Positions 23,201-38,200 of a stretch of DNA of 64,000 nt are shown piece after piece. The stretch is from Leptasterias polaris. Its lineage: Eukaryota; Echinodermata; Asteroidea; Forcipulatida; Asteriidae. Below the pieces are notes generated by a model. It saw only the letters and a list, made by a program, of their open reading frames with translations. It did no database searches and was not told where the DNA came from. The stretch covers positions 930,001 to 994,000 of the forward strand of contig JAZGTN010000213.1 in assembly GCA_037783415.1 (NCBI GenBank). Reading direction: 5' to 3'. Made by a program: the position numbers and the translations under genes. Every line of letters starts with the position of its first letter. Position 1 is the stretch's first letter.

Positions 23201-26200
23201 TTTGTGATAGCAACCGTGGACCACAATGCTTTCCTTTGTGATAGCAACCGTGGACCTATTGTCCTCTTTTGTTATAGGTCCCCGGTTTGAATGTGGTTAC
23301 CTACTCACAAGGACCCCCCCTGTGTGTGCGGTCATTACTGCGGCTTATACGCCGGGCGGCTTATACACTGCCGCATAAATCTTGTTTTGACAAATTCTTG
23401 GCATAGCGGCTTATACCGCGGGCGGCCTATATTCCGAAGATTACGGTACTTTAATGATCGCACAAATTCAGGCGTGATTGGCAAATAAAGTTTCTAAACA
23501 ATAAGCCCCTCCTCTTAGATTTAAATTTTGTTTCAATGTAAATTTTTACAAATTATTATTACATGTATATACAAATTGAAATTAACAAATTGCTGTTGGT
23601 GTTTTTTATTTTCAAGAATTTTGGGTAGTAGGATTTTAAAAGATTTGATTTAATATAACAGAAAATCAAAGTCCTCATTAGAGTTGTTTTCTTGTTTTCG
23701 ATACTCGTAACCCTAACTTCCCTTGAGTGATCTACAAGAATTCCTCAGAAGAACCCAGACTCTGCTGATTAGAAACACTAGAGAAAGTGTACAGTGCACT
23801 TGACCGCTCGGCCATGACATGCCACGTGTGTTTTATTTTTATTTATTTTTTATTTAAACCATATTTAACGAGGGTGACCCATCCAGCACGGCTGATCATT
23901 TGGGGCCCTCACATAATATAAAAGAAAACATCAAAGATAAAAAAACAAAAACGACAAGACTTGGCTGAAGGTGTGTAAAAAGGGATATAAAAAAACCAAA
24001 ACAAACGGCCTATCATAAAAGGACAAATCGACGAAATAAAACATCCAAACAGCAAATCACACAAAAAGTAGGAGAATAACAAATAAAGGAATACGAGTGC
24101 CCCCAATACTCCCGAATGCAGATCATAAACTATTTACAAGCCAACAGCCCGGGCAAAACACAGGTAAGCGGTTGAATGAAAAGTTGAATGAAAAGGTGTG
24201 TTATATTCAAACTTTGAGAAAATACATGAAACACGTAAAACAAATCCAGGCTTTAAGAGGATAAGGCAGAACTTTACTGTAAGTGACTGAAAAAAACCAA
24301 GAAAACTGTTGCTTCTTAAATTCACAATACATTATCTTGATAAGTACGAAGGGGTCAAATTATTTTTCATTAAGCCGACCATATTGCAAAAATTCCCATC
24401 TCTCTGTTGTCTACAAGAATTGATAAAACTGCATTTAATACTTATGACATACATTTGTACATTATACAAAATTCCGCATGCACCCTGTACAGGGAAAAAT
24501 CACATGTGATTAAACAAAAAAATCAGAAATTTTTTCTTTGCTATCGTCATCCAAGTAAACAGATTTCTCTCCAATTCTAAATCAGTTATTACAGCCTGAA
24601 CCTCATGCTCCAATTTCCATGCCACATTTATCACAAGAGAAGAAAAACGATATTGAAATAAAACTGAATTCTCTGTTCTATCTTTATTGCTGTCTGTCAA
24701 TCTTGTATTTCGTCCTCTCGTGTTGTGTTCATTGTCTCTATTTCTTAGCCGTTTGCGATCAGCCCAACCGTGCATGTGTCTCCTGAAGACTGCCTAACCC
24801 TTGAGATGTCTTAAGTTACCCAATCCTGCAGGATTAGGTTTATGTCCTACAGGATTGTTGAAGGTGGAGACTGTTCTTTGGCACAATGCACACTTAATGT
24901 TAGCTCATTACACACTAGACAGACAAGAACGGATCAGCATTCAGTTTGATCCAAGTGGGTCTCAAAGTTTTTCTGTATATTGTCCAAAAGACAATGACAT
25001 TACTTAAAGGTACGGCACATTTCTTGTTTTGGGACGACTAAATTTGATTCACACCATCAACTTTCTGAGAAGCAGGGCCCAAATTTCATAGAGCTGCTTT
25101 AATAGTAGAAAATATTGCTTCACAAATTTCTGCTAAGCAAACATTTGCAGGAAACCAGTCAAAAACTGTACATATGAAATGACATTTTGGCTGGTAACCT
25201 ATTTCTGGTTAGCACAAATATGTTTTGAAACACATAGCACTGGCATGGTGCAAAACGTGCATGGTACAATGTAAGACTTCTGTGTTTCCTCAAAGTAACG
25301 TATCTGTTGGCCTTATTAGTGAAGTGTTTTCATGAAGTGTCATATGCTTTGGTTTGTACACATTGCTGCTTGTGCGCTTCTCGTTTTTTTCTGTTTTCAA
25401 AAAGGGGCGCCTGAAATTAGGAATTTAATAACTCATCAAAACAGTTGCAAGATTAAAAACACATCGATAGTTCTGTACTAAGGAAGAAGTCAGCTGGTGT
25501 TAAAATGTTTTTGTTAAAATAGTAAGCAGTCTTCAAAACAGCAGTTTGAAAAATAGTTGAACTTCAATCGTGATTTTCTCCGAACAGAACCTTTGCCATG
25601 TTTGCTGTGGTGTTCCATCAATGTCAGTTTGTGGTGCGACCAACAACATTTACACATTACTAATCATTATCCAACTAAGATGTGAGATTATAATTATACA
25701 GGGTGCAAAATATTGCCCAAATTACACTCTTTTTTTGTGAGTGTCCATAAATCTATTGACCTACTGACCAGGGCCCAATTTCATGGCTCTGCTTACCGTA
25801 AGCAAAGAATCGGCGATTACAGAAGCAGGGAATTCCGCGTTAACGTCAAGCATATTGCACAGGTTTTAGGGAATTTTTGCTTGTGCGCTTGCAGAGTCCA
25901 CGTTACTAGTAATTCTACGCTTACACAGCTAGCGCAGAAATTCGGCGCTTGCTCGGTAAGCAGAGAATGGTGATCGCAAGCGCAGAATTCGGCGGTAAGC
26001 AGGGCCATGAAATTGGGCCCTGATGTCATCACAGTAATTGTGTTGAACAGTATTGTGCGCATTTCAGTAATTGTGTTGAACAGTATTGTGCGCATTTCAG
26101 TAATTGTGTTGAACAGTATTGTGCGCATTTCAGTAATTGTGTTGAACAGTATTGTGCGCATTTCAGTAATTGTGTTGAACAGTATTGTGCGCATTTTAGT

Positions 26201-29200
26201 AATTGTGTTGAACAGTATTGTGCGCATTTTAGTAATTGTGTTGAACAGTATTGTGCGCATTTCAGTAATTGTGTTGAACAGTATTGTGCGCATTTCAGTA
26301 ATTGTGTTGAACAGTATTGTGCGCATTTTAGTAATTGTGTTGAACAGTATTGTGCGCATTTCAGTAATTGTGTTGAACAGTATTGTGCGCATTTCAGTAA
26401 TTGTGTTGAACAGTATTGTGCGCATTTCAGTAATTGTGTTGAACAGTATTGTGCGCATTTTAGTAATTGTGTTGAACAGTATTGTGCGCATTTCAGTAAT
26501 TGTGTTGAACAGTATTGTGCGCATTTCAGTAATTGTGTTGAACAGTATTGTGCGCATTTCAGTAATTGTGTTGAACAGTATTGTGCGCATTTCAGTAATT
26601 GTGTTGAACAGTATTGTGCGCATTTTAGGTGACACATTTTAGATTTACACGCATACCCCCCATACATGTATATGAACCATACAAATTTGCTGAAACATCA
26701 ATGCACTGTTTAGTATTTAGAGCAGTAGGTATCTAATAATTTTTCCCCATTATCAGGCATGATATTCTCGCTACTTTAGTCTGATTTCCAGTGGGATTTT
26801 TTGCCCTTTGAAAACATAGAAAAATTGTGATTAAGTAACCTGAAAAGTGTATTAAAGTCAACACCATGTGTACAGCCCTTGTACTCAATCAGATGTTCCT
26901 ACTCTTTTTTAAAGGACCAAATATCGTGCCTGCATTAGCAGGCCTGGAATTACATGGCGGCCGCGACCCATGACCTTTATGGCCTTGGTGCTCTATCTAC
27001 TGGCCTAGGTGCCCTCCAAAATTTAGTCTGCTCCAAGGCCAAATTGGCCTTGCCCTAAAAATTGGCCTGCATTATGAAATCAAATTAAAGTATAACCCAT
27101 TTTCTGCGATCTTGTTCAGTACATGTACCATTAGTACAGTAATGCATTACAGAATATTTAGTGCATGATACTGCAATGCAGTGGATTGAGGGCATGATAA
27201 ATGCCATGGGACATGTTGTCAGCCTGTACAGTGTAGTAGTATACAGTTTATAGTTGTATAAATGCACTGTGTTAGGCAGAGGTTACATCATGTAGTTTAT
27301 GAAGTCCTTTGACCTGTTTGATGAATTGCCTAGTCTCAGTGTCAGTTGGATAATGAGATGGGAGATGCAGAAGTCCTTGTTATTGTTGAGATAGAAAGAG
27401 AGTTTGTGAGAGGCTTGATTGAGAGAATTTACAAGGTGCTAGTCAGGATCGTCGCCCAATTTTATAAAGCTGCAAAGTCACTTAAGCACAAACATGACAA
27501 AACAGTTTTGCTTAGTGAAATAAGGTTACCGGCCAAAATCTTGTCTCTTGTGACTGATTTCATGCTTATTTTTGCTTAGAAGTAATTTTTTTTTAAATAC
27601 TTGTCTGATTTAGCAGTCCTATGAGACTAAGCCCTGGTCCTGTTGTATAGAGCTGCCTTCTGGGCGATTTTGTTCTTACTTTGGTTTTCCATTTCGTAGT
27701 GCTGCTAACCCTGGGCACAGGAAAAAGCATGCTAATCTTCCAGTGCATACTGTATGAAAATGAATGATGTAACAATGATGGCGGATGCGCAAGCTTGCCG
27801 ACTAATTTTCTTGCTAATCAGTGACATTAGCACTTAAAACAAATTTTTTGGCTGAAGTAAGCAGAAGTTTTGCTTACCGTTAAGTGGCAATGTTACGTCA
27901 TTTGTGGGAGCTCCGTTTTGTATAGCTGCTTTTTTTGCAATAACAAAGCAAGATCCCACAGCTGACATCAAAGTATTATCATTTTGACACACGCTGTCAA
28001 TGGCAGAAGATTAGGGAATGGCAGAAGTTCAGCAAATCTTTTCAAAATCTTGGGGTTGGGGCCTAATTTTTGTATTGATAATTATGAAAAATTCAGAAGT
28101 GTAAAGTAACTGTTTAACCCTTTAGCACTTACGAGCAAATTCAACAAAGTCATTTACTCACTGAGCAGGGCGGGGAAAAGTCATCGAATTAATGCACTAT
28201 CTGGAAGTCGTATCATAACTTCCATTGTAATTATTTTTTTGTATTACAAGTTTGGTTTATTTTGTAGAGGATAAAATTATCTTTCGAATGATTCACACAT
28301 ATGTATTTGCTTTTACTGAATTGAAGCTTTCAGATTGTAAATATGTTGACACACCAACGAAAATAGACAACTGTTAGTTTGCATTACGTTAGCGTCAGTG
28401 TTTCACGGAAAGTTGTGCACACAACTTTTTCAACTTTGCTATCGTTTCAAACAAGAACAAAATATTGACAAAGTGATTGAAATAATATTAAAACATACCT
28501 TTAGAAATGAACAAACTTGTCTATATTACTTATGGATAACAATAAATTTCCTCTACAATGTAAACTCCTTTCAATAATGTGTGAAAAACATGGCGAAAAA
28601 GCCCAGCGAAACATCGTCGCTTTCGTAGTAAACATTAATATAGTGCGTGTGTGCGCGTAATGCATTGTACATACGATATGGTACGCACACACAGAGAAGC
28701 ATTGACACGTCGTGCTAGATTTCCGACCTTTGAACCTTTGGGATATTTTTAGACTGGCGCAATCTTTAGATCACGCTCTTTCAACGGCTGTTTGCTGCAA
28801 CCCGCTAGCATGTGTAAAACCCAAGACACAAAGTGTTGTTTAATCTCGGGCGGTTTTGGGCGGTCCAGTGAGTAAATGGCTGGGCGGTTTCGGGCGGAAC
28901 AGTGACTAAAGGGTTCACCGGAAACAACATCACATCTTTGTTGTTTCATCAACTTGCTCATGTTAAGATTGATCTTATTGCTAGAGTGAGGGATTAAAGT
29001 CACAACATCAGAGCAGATGGTTCTTAAGAGTGGCCCAGAATTTTCTTGGGTTGTACTATTGATCTGAGTCATTGTCTAAGGATGATGATGTTAATGATGT
29101 TAATGAATATGCATCAAGGTCATTGATATAAAGTATTCATGAGCCCTTAAGTTACATACAATAGTGTTGTATTGTTGTTGTAAGTAACCTTTGTTGGAAA

Positions 29201-32200
29201 AACAGTATGACACTGTACAGTTTGTACATTCCAGGGCATTTCTGGCAGGCAGGATACTACATACACTGGTCATATGGTCAATTTTAAATTGTTGTCATAG
29301 TTTCCACTTGAATTCAAAAATTGTGTAAATAACAGCTGAACATATTTTTGAGATGTGTCCCCTCTCTTCATATCAAAAGTTGATAATCAAATACCCCCAC
29401 CTCTCAGAAAAAGGAGATTAGGAGCATGAATTCAATACTTTATTGTCCCTCTTTAAACAGGGCAAACAAATCAAAACACGGTAGGTACATGTTTGTGCAT
29501 GCTACACAATGGAATGTCCAGGCAAACATAAACATTAAAAGTAAGACTGACCACAAAAAATAGAGTGCGCTCTGAAGTTGTTCCAGGCACAAAAAATGCA
29601 TCTGCCATAAAAACAGTTTTGAAGAAGAAAAAATACAGTGTCACATAAAGTACAAGAACGTAGACATCACCATTGCAAGAAAGTCCACTTGTTTTGTGAA
29701 TATTATCTGTTAATTACCAACAGGCGTGTAATTTCTCAGGATTTTTCCTTGAGCCCTTAAATTTTCTAGATAGAAGTAAAGAGATCACCAAAGGGAGAAA
29801 GAAATAGTCCATATTGTGTAGAAGCCTGTAGTTTTGTATTTTCAGCAATGGAACAGAGTCTGTAAACCTCCTGAATTGTAACATCTGGGAGGCTCTGGGC
29901 CTAGAATTGACCCCTGGCATTGGCCGCCATAGTTGATGTCAAACAATGGAAACGTGTATGTGCTGCGCACAGCTCTCAGCCAATGATAGCTCTTCATGTA
30001 TGCAAGTTTCATCAGCGATGGCAGCCAATGCAAGTGGTCTATTTGCCCTTTGCATGGTCAGCCATTTGCGTGTAAAGCCTCGAATTAGAGACAGCAGTGA
30101 ATAGAAGCATTATATAACTCTGTATTATTGTCACGGTAGTGCTTGGACACTTTCATCCAAACAGATGCAATGTAAGTGCAATAAAAATGAAGCATGAAGT
30201 CAAGGCTCTACACGCACATACATGTAGCGGATCGGTGGAAGTAGCGAATAAGGGGGTAGCCAGACCCGTGAGCCCTTTTTTCTGAAATTGTTTACTTTTG
30301 TCAAATCTTATCCATGTAACAAGTCTTGAATTCCTTCTTGTTGTATTGCAGCCTGGTGACTGTAAACTTCTCATTGAAAAATTGAAGTCATGCACTGATC
30401 TCAGTGTGGAACTTGCACATATCAGCACTTGGAACCATGGCAAGGTAAGTCCGTTTTAATTCAATCGTGTTAATAGACAGTGCCAGCATCAGGGTTCTCA
30501 CCATGTACAAGCTAGCGTAACGTTTTAATACGCGGGTATTGTGTGCCAATATGAGGAATTGCGGCCAATATGCAAAAAAACCCAAAATTGAATTCTTCAG
30601 GGTTTTTTTTTTTTTTTTTTTTTCACAATTCACAAAAATCACAAAGATAAACCATTTAGAATGCCCCAGATTGGACAGTAGGGCTTTTAAAACCAAAGAT
30701 AAACTTTGATGTCCTTAATACATGTATAGTTTCCTTTGCACAATAAAGCAATAAAAATATATACATGGGAACCGATTGTTTCCAAAAAAGGGTTTTAAGG
30801 GCTTGTTCCTCCAAGACTATACTCTAGGGTGTACTAGAACAGACATTGTCAGAGCTGTGTATCGCAAGAGTTGGGACTAGTTTTCTTTGGAGGGACTAGT
30901 TTTCTTTGGTCACACGGATACTGGATACCAGTTTCAGTCTAAATGCAGCACAACCCAATGTGCAGTCTATTCTGGCACCCTGTGTGAGCACATGCGTTTT
31001 TTGAACCAAAAAATGAAGAAGTTTCTAATCGCAAGTTGTCGCAACTCTGTCAATACTCACCTTTGGACATTATAGGTAATATACCATTATCATGTTGCCA
31101 CCATCTTAGTCATGTTCCCTGTATCCAATAAAAATATTGAATGTTAATACTCATTGTACAAAACAGCACCAGGCTATTTCTCCTTCCAGCTTTACAATGT
31201 AGTTTGGTGAATGTGAGAAAGTCAAGATGCCCGCACTAGGATAAAGGCATCAATGGCAACATTAGAAAGCTAGCATTTTCCAGGGCAAATAATAAAATGA
31301 CTTTCATGCTACACTTTCACCATTGTGGCAGGCGGGTCGAAACCTTTGTTGTAGTCCGATGGGCTAACCAAAATTGTATATCACTTGCCAAAAGAATTGA
31401 GAGGTGTGTGAAATCTTTCTTTTCATTTTAGTAATACAAAAACTTACTAGATTAATTAACTAGTTTTGAATTTGGCGGAATGTGCACTTCACATCTAGCT
31501 TTACCCACATTCATGAATGGGCGAACACAATGCCACGTTGGCTGTGCACATACATGTACATGTACAACATTGTGTATGTATGTACAGCTGGTCCAAAGTC
31601 CAAGATAAGTCACCAGGCTCAATATTCAAGTAAAAGAAGCTGCACAATGTGTTGCGGATACAGCAAGTACATGTAGTAAGCACGTGAATCAAGGCCACTA
31701 AAATAATTTTTGCTGACAGAGGGCCTCAAGTTAATGATGCGATGCAGGGGAAAATTTCATGCTTTGTTATTTTGAAAAATTGTGGAATTGTCAAGATGTC
31801 AGTATAACACACAAGATCCTAAAGTTGATGCATTTGGTGATAAAAACCACAGGACCAAGGTTAGAATTTGGGGGAATACCCCTCAAGACTGCATTGGCTT
31901 GTAGCTCAAAATGTTTACTGGACCAGATTGTATTTTACAAGACCAGAATCAAAATGAGTTGAACAAGCACTAAGAGAAAATCTAACTCATTTGTCTTATA
32001 ACCAAACTGTGTACTTCAATTTTTAACACGAATTGAAAGATGTTTATCAGATTCATAGTCGACATTCTTTCACAAAGACATTACACTTTGAGGTAGCCTA
32101 TTATTATTCTATTGAAAAACACAAGACCACCGGGCTTGTCCTGTCTTCTGTTTACTGGCCCAACGCTAAATTCACTGGCCTCTGGCCAGTGGTCCAGTGG

Positions 32201-35200
32201 TAAAATTCATGCTCTGATGGCAGTGTTTCTTGGAAGTAGGACAGTGCTTATCACATTGGTGATTAACTTGTTTTAAGAACATCGCCACCCGCAGTATTAG
32301 TTTTAAGACCAGCCTGTACCACAAATTTGGCGCTCGGCAAAATCACACACCTAGGAGAATCCAGGTGTGCTTTTTTCCCCCACGCCTGTGTTTTTCAAAT
32401 CAGAAGGACTGTTTAAGGTAATTTACAACCGAAATAATATTCTTGATCCTGATGCAGTCATTCCATCCAATAGAAATGAAAACATATGCCCACAAGAGTC
32501 TGACGTTTTTTAATTTTGTCCCCTGCGGAACTCCAAAGGCACCGAGTACACAGTGCTTATATAACATTGGTGTAAGGGTTTAACCAAAATAATATTCTTT
32601 ATCCCTATGCACCGATCACATAAATTAAAAACAAATTTTTCTCCAAAAGCAAAATGAGGCTATCTTTAAATTACGGCATTGCACGCACAGAGTAGGTCAC
32701 CCATATGCAAACATGCACCTCGTATGGCAATTTTCCTGTTGCTTCGGCATGTCTACATCCTCAACAAGCCTGTCTTTGTACGCCAAAGCTTTTCTGCAAA
32801 CATGCACACACTGTGTTTTCTTTTAATATCTCCCACAACCTGTTATGTTTGGAGAATGAAAAAATCAGAAGAACCGCAATATTATAATACATAATTTGAT
32901 TTGAGTCAGTCTATGTCTCAAGCTACATGTAGTTATTCATAAAAAGTAATGCATTCCAATCGCATCAATCTGTTATCGGTCTATGTTGTTAACAGTTGAA
33001 TTTTGTAAATTGACAATTTGGGCAGTGAATAGAATATGAAGACAATCCGTACGTTTCATGTAATAATATACATGTTCTCCTTTTACCTTCACTTAGGAAT
33101 ATTTAAATAGTTTCCGATTGTTTAATTGATTATTCAATATTGTTAGTATTAGAATAAGAAAGGTACTCTTGTCAGCATGCTGTACAGTGTACACGTTGCA
33201 ACATATTGTACTGTTGTGCTGCTCTAACTGTCCACAGTATTCTGTGCACAGTGACTCCACTGTTGATTAGAGAAGCGGTCCGGTACCTGGGTATTTGTTA
33301 TAAAAGGGGTCGTTCCTCATTGATTTACGGGAGATTGCAATGTAGGTTAATTGAAATCCTGTAATTTTCAAGCATCTACATGTAACACTTAATATATAGG
33401 GATCATGGTACGTATCATATTTTGTACTACTTTTTTCTTGTTATTTAAAAAAATATATACCATAAACGATGGAACATGATATAAAACCCTTGCCATCCCC
33501 ACCCTTCAAAATCCAACTGCAAGTTTGTTTGATTCTATTGGACTGACATGACTAAGGAAGTCTTGCAATACATGTAGTAACTTGATCATGCTTTACGCTT
33601 CATGCTTAATCAGAGTCCATCAGTTTGGGCGTTGAGTTATGGTGTTAGGTTTTATTAGAGTGAGGAAGGGTAGTAAATCAGGGACATTATATGTTGACAG
33701 ATTACATTTATGTTTGGATTGAGGCTTCGAATGATGAAGAAGTATATATTGCTTATACTTTACAATAACAATTAATAAGTAACTCAGAGAGTTTACATGT
33801 ATTCACTCTGATTGGCCAAAGGCTGGTCATGTGGGGGGTGTATTAACATGTGGTTTAAATACTGGCTATGTATACTGGCAAATAAAGGGTCCCTAAACAA
33901 GCAATTGATGACTGCATACAGTTAGACATGTCACAAGATCAAATGAGAATAAGAGGGGACCAGTTGCTGTTTTACTTGATGCTTTTTGGGGGGAAGGCAG
34001 GCTGTGACCATTTTGAGCGTGCAAGTAGAGTGGATCAACCACAGGAGTAATTATAATATCCAACATATTTTGATATTTCAGCTTTACACTTCCATGGGCT
34101 ATTATCGAGCAAGGCATTCTAGGGAGGAAAAAATGGTGTGTCAAGATCGTACACCCCTGGGAATGAGGTTGATAAATTCTGTGCTTCAGTGGTTTAATTT
34201 GTTAATATGTTTTGTTCCCTCTTTTCTCTTCTTCACAGTGTGAACTTTTCCACTGGGTGGATGTCTTGGACCGTTTTGACTCCGTCTTGGAGGAGGGGTG
34301 CAAAACAACAGTAGAACAGTCCTGGCATCTTGCCCTGGACCTCCCCAGTAATGCCCCCCTCAGGCAGCTCGTCCACAGCATCCTGAACTTCACTTCCCTG
34401 CTCATTGAACACAGCTTCTCCAGACATCTCTACAATTCTATTGAGGTAGGATTTGAGGAAGGTTGATTGGGGGTACATGTATGGGACGGGGCTGAGTGGG
34501 TGGGTAGGGAACTTTTCTCCAATCCAGGCTCAAGTTATGATGCTGATATGGGGTTTGACCCTGACCAATGTGCAATAATGGCTCAAATTCCTAAAATAAA
34601 TTATAAGTAACTTTTCAGCTGATCAGCCAATTTCCACTTTTTTCTTTTTGTTGTTCATTTTGAGTGCCATAGAAACCTGTAAAAACACTGTTCAAAGTTT
34701 GTGTGCCAGGCAGACTCTAGGTTTCATGTCTGATAGTAAAATATGAATAACACTAAAACCGTTGTTTGCTGGACTTTTGAGTGGGTATTTTAAGCACTGT
34801 TACAGTTAAAGAGGTTTTTCTCTTGATATTTTTCAAAGGACATATCTGTGTTGGCCCAATTTTGTTTATTATTTTAATTATTTTATTCGCATTACAATCA
34901 AACAAACAGAGAAAATGCATCAAAAGTAAACTGATTACAAAACCAAGGATAGACCAAAAAGTTGTTAAAACACAAATTATTTTCATCTGGGTGCTTAAAA
35001 AACACAAAAATAAACAAAAAATACACAAAACAAGAACAAATTGCCCAGGAAATACTTGTAGGGATCAAAAATGTAAAATAAAATGTTTGTTTATACCCAT
35101 TCATAAATTAATGTAATGATCGGTGAAATCTACATGTAAGGCATTTTATTAATACCTGGTAATAAAAGATGTACATGTTGTAACACAATACAAAAAAACA

Positions 35201-38200
35201 CAGTATGGATGCGGGTGTCATCCTCAGAAAGACTGGCCTTCTGTTCTGTAGTAAGATCCCCCCCCCCCCCCCCCAAAAAAAAAAAGGGAAAGAAAAAAAG
35301 AAGAGATGCCAGTCAGAAGCCTCAAAAAGATATTGACAAAATAGCTCAGTTGGTAGAGCTCTGGTACGTTAATCTGGAGGTCGCAGGTTCTAATCCCATT
35401 CTGGTAAATTTTTCTTTGGTCAACCCCTAATTATTTAATATTTACCCATTCAGTTTCTTGTGGTTTACTACCTGAGAATGTTTTTACACTACAACTTTTA
35501 AATCATTTGATCTTTCTTGGTTATTTTAAAGAAAAGCTTGTTTTAATTTCCACATCATCCATAATCATATCTTGTTTTCTTGTTTCAATCCCAGCATCTG
35601 ACGACGTTACTGTCATCATCGGATCTAAGCACAGTGCTCGCCGTACTCAATCTTGTCTACGTCTTCAGGTAAAAAATAAACAAAATGAAATGTCTTTCTT
35701 CGAAAATGTATGTGTTTGCTGTGTGTAATGCAATGTGTGTCAGACAGAAATTGCATGTCGGACAGCCAGCATATTTTTATGTATTCCGTACTGTGTAAGC
35801 CGTTGAAAATAAATCTGGCAATCGTGTTTGGCTCTCGTTAAAATGACTAGAGGTACTGAAACTATAGTTCTCATCACTGGTCGACTACAACTTGGGGCTT
35901 GAGTCAGGCAGGATGATGGATTGTGCCACTTGTGTTCCATCATCAGTGTCTTGCCCTCCATTAGGGTCTTGACCATAGTTTCGTAGGGGCCACCATGAGC
36001 AAGTTCGTGCAAGGACCAATGGTTAACTAGTAGTTGGTTAGTGATGTGCGTAGGGCATACACACAGAAGGAAAAGTGCAAAGGACTCTAGTCATGTCATC
36101 GTGATCATAAAATATTGTTGGATCAAGGTAAGTTATCATTTTCTAATAACTGGTCCTCTCTGCACTGTGCTATGAAAACGGCTATTGATAACCAGCGATG
36201 CGACCATGCCCGATAGGCTGGTTCCAAATAGTCGACTAGAGAGAGTTTTGGCTAACTTGGTCGAACTATGGTCAAAGATAGTTCTTGTGCTTTTTGATAC
36301 AGTGGTCAGCGTAACGCGAGTCTCAGTGGAATTGCCTTTATTAAATTATTGAAACTGAAAGTGGATCATGGACAATTTAAATGTAGATTGGACACTTGGG
36401 TTTGTGGCTTTTGTGTTCTAAATTATTGCGGACTTTCAAAAGTTGGGCACGTTCTACCCGTAGGTTTCTGTGGGCACATGCCCGCAATCTGTTGGACCAC
36501 CAGAACGTTCCGCTGGACTGGATCATTGTGCCGAAGTACGGGAGCAATCCTACACGAGTGAATACGCGCATTAGTATTTGGCGGTCCAATGGAATGGTCC
36601 ATGAGCAAGCGCTGGAATACTAAATCCGATCCAGTTGGAACGTTCCTATCGTTTTGACTTTTAAGACACCCTCTTACCAATGCCATCAGTTCTGTCCAAG
36701 TACAAATTTTGTACTTGTACTATTTTAAAGAATTTATACAAATGTCTGAAACACTTTTATGTCGGAAACAAAATTGGGCTTGAATCCATTCTGAACCTTT
36801 CTTATTTGGTAGCAGGCTTGTTTCTCTGATTTGAAATGTACTCCTCTAAAGCACAATGCTGAACCTCACCTTTAAAGTTTGCACAGCGCAACACGGCACA
36901 GTAGTTTATGAGATGTGAAAAGACGGAAATGTCAAGTTGAAAGACGGCGATTTGATAGGAGTGCTTAAATGCCATGTTAATATTAATCACCAGAAAAAAA
37001 TGAAGAAAACAAGTCAATTATTTATCATTTGAAAGCTTATGAGGTTAGTGAACGGATGTACTGTAATACTGTCTGATTTTAATATACATGTAGACCTCCT
37101 GGGCCCAATTTCACTGCTTAAGCAGAAATAATGCTTAACAATTTTTTGCTTAAGCAGCAAATATTGCTTAACAATTTCACTGCTTAAGCAGTAAATATTG
37201 CTTAACAATTTTCTGCTTAAGTAGCAAATATTGCTTAACAATTTTCTGCTTAGCCGAAGCAAGCAGAATACCAGTCACAAATTGAACATCTGACTTGGTA
37301 TTTTGGCTCGTAGCCTTATTCTGGTAAGAATACTTTTGTTTTGCTTAGCTACTCTTTGTGCTTCACAGCTGTCTGAAATGACCTCTGACCCCATTTTCAC
37401 TAGGTGCTTGTTCACACAAAAAGGCGGAATTTGAGGGAAGTTTTTTGCAAGTTTGTTTAGTTTTGATGCATCTCGCGATTCAAATAATATGAACTTGTGT
37501 GGGGAGGAAGAACATTGTTGTGTACAACATTTTCACCCAACATGGTGAAGTCTGTATACTCAAAGCTTTCTGAGTCCTGTGGATTTTTTTTCTTTCTCAT
37601 CTTGTACAAAAAGTATCCATTGTCTTTAAACCATTTCTGTTCACAACCCCCACCAACAGATTTCTCGCATATTTCAGCTGCAGTTGATATCTCTACCTAA
37701 TTAATGCCCAAGCATCAGAGATACCAACATACACGATTTGGGCGTAGCAAATACGATTTTGAGCCGTGACTACGACGCTACGATAATACTCAATAAAATA
37801 CGCTAAACAAACCGCCCAATATAATTATATGAAATCGAACAATACATGCAAACAACGAATGAATGAAAGTGGAAATAAAAATGGGAAAAAATATCCAAAT
37901 GAATGTAAGAGAAAAGAAGAAACACTTTTAATTTTACAACGCAGTGGTGGTTAAAAGCGGCGATAGCGGCGAATTCACACGAATATGTCTCAAACACTTG
38001 TGTACCTGGACGTAAAAATGTTTGTTGCGTGCCTTCCCGCTGGCCGGCTGAATGTGCATTTTTATCGCTAGTGCATTGCTGCGAGATCGTACCCATTGAT
38101 CTCTATTACACGATGGGGAATAGTGGACATACACGTGCGTGGGGAATGAGGTTGTCTGTGAGCTAACGTCTCACAGTAACCTCATTCCTCACGTATCCAC

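Larger units (their letters stand above)
20201..30351 (+). other. HUWE1 intron 2 (10.2 kb)
   Basis: Holds a C/A-rich stretch with scattered CCTAAC motifs (20.7-21.2 kb), the inverted-repeat-bounded element at 21532-23459, foldback elements at 25073, 25769 and about 27455, the 33-bp minisatellite, and dispersed-repeat fragments near 26.94 kb. 23.5-25.0 kb and 27.6-30.3 kb show nothing recognisable. Confidence 0.7.

Noticed and set aside
25817..26667. Open frames of 200 to 270 codons on both strands over the 33-bp minisatellite
   Set aside because: The unit length is a multiple of three and lacks stops in several frames. The peptides are pure repeat readings with no domain, start context or splice signals.
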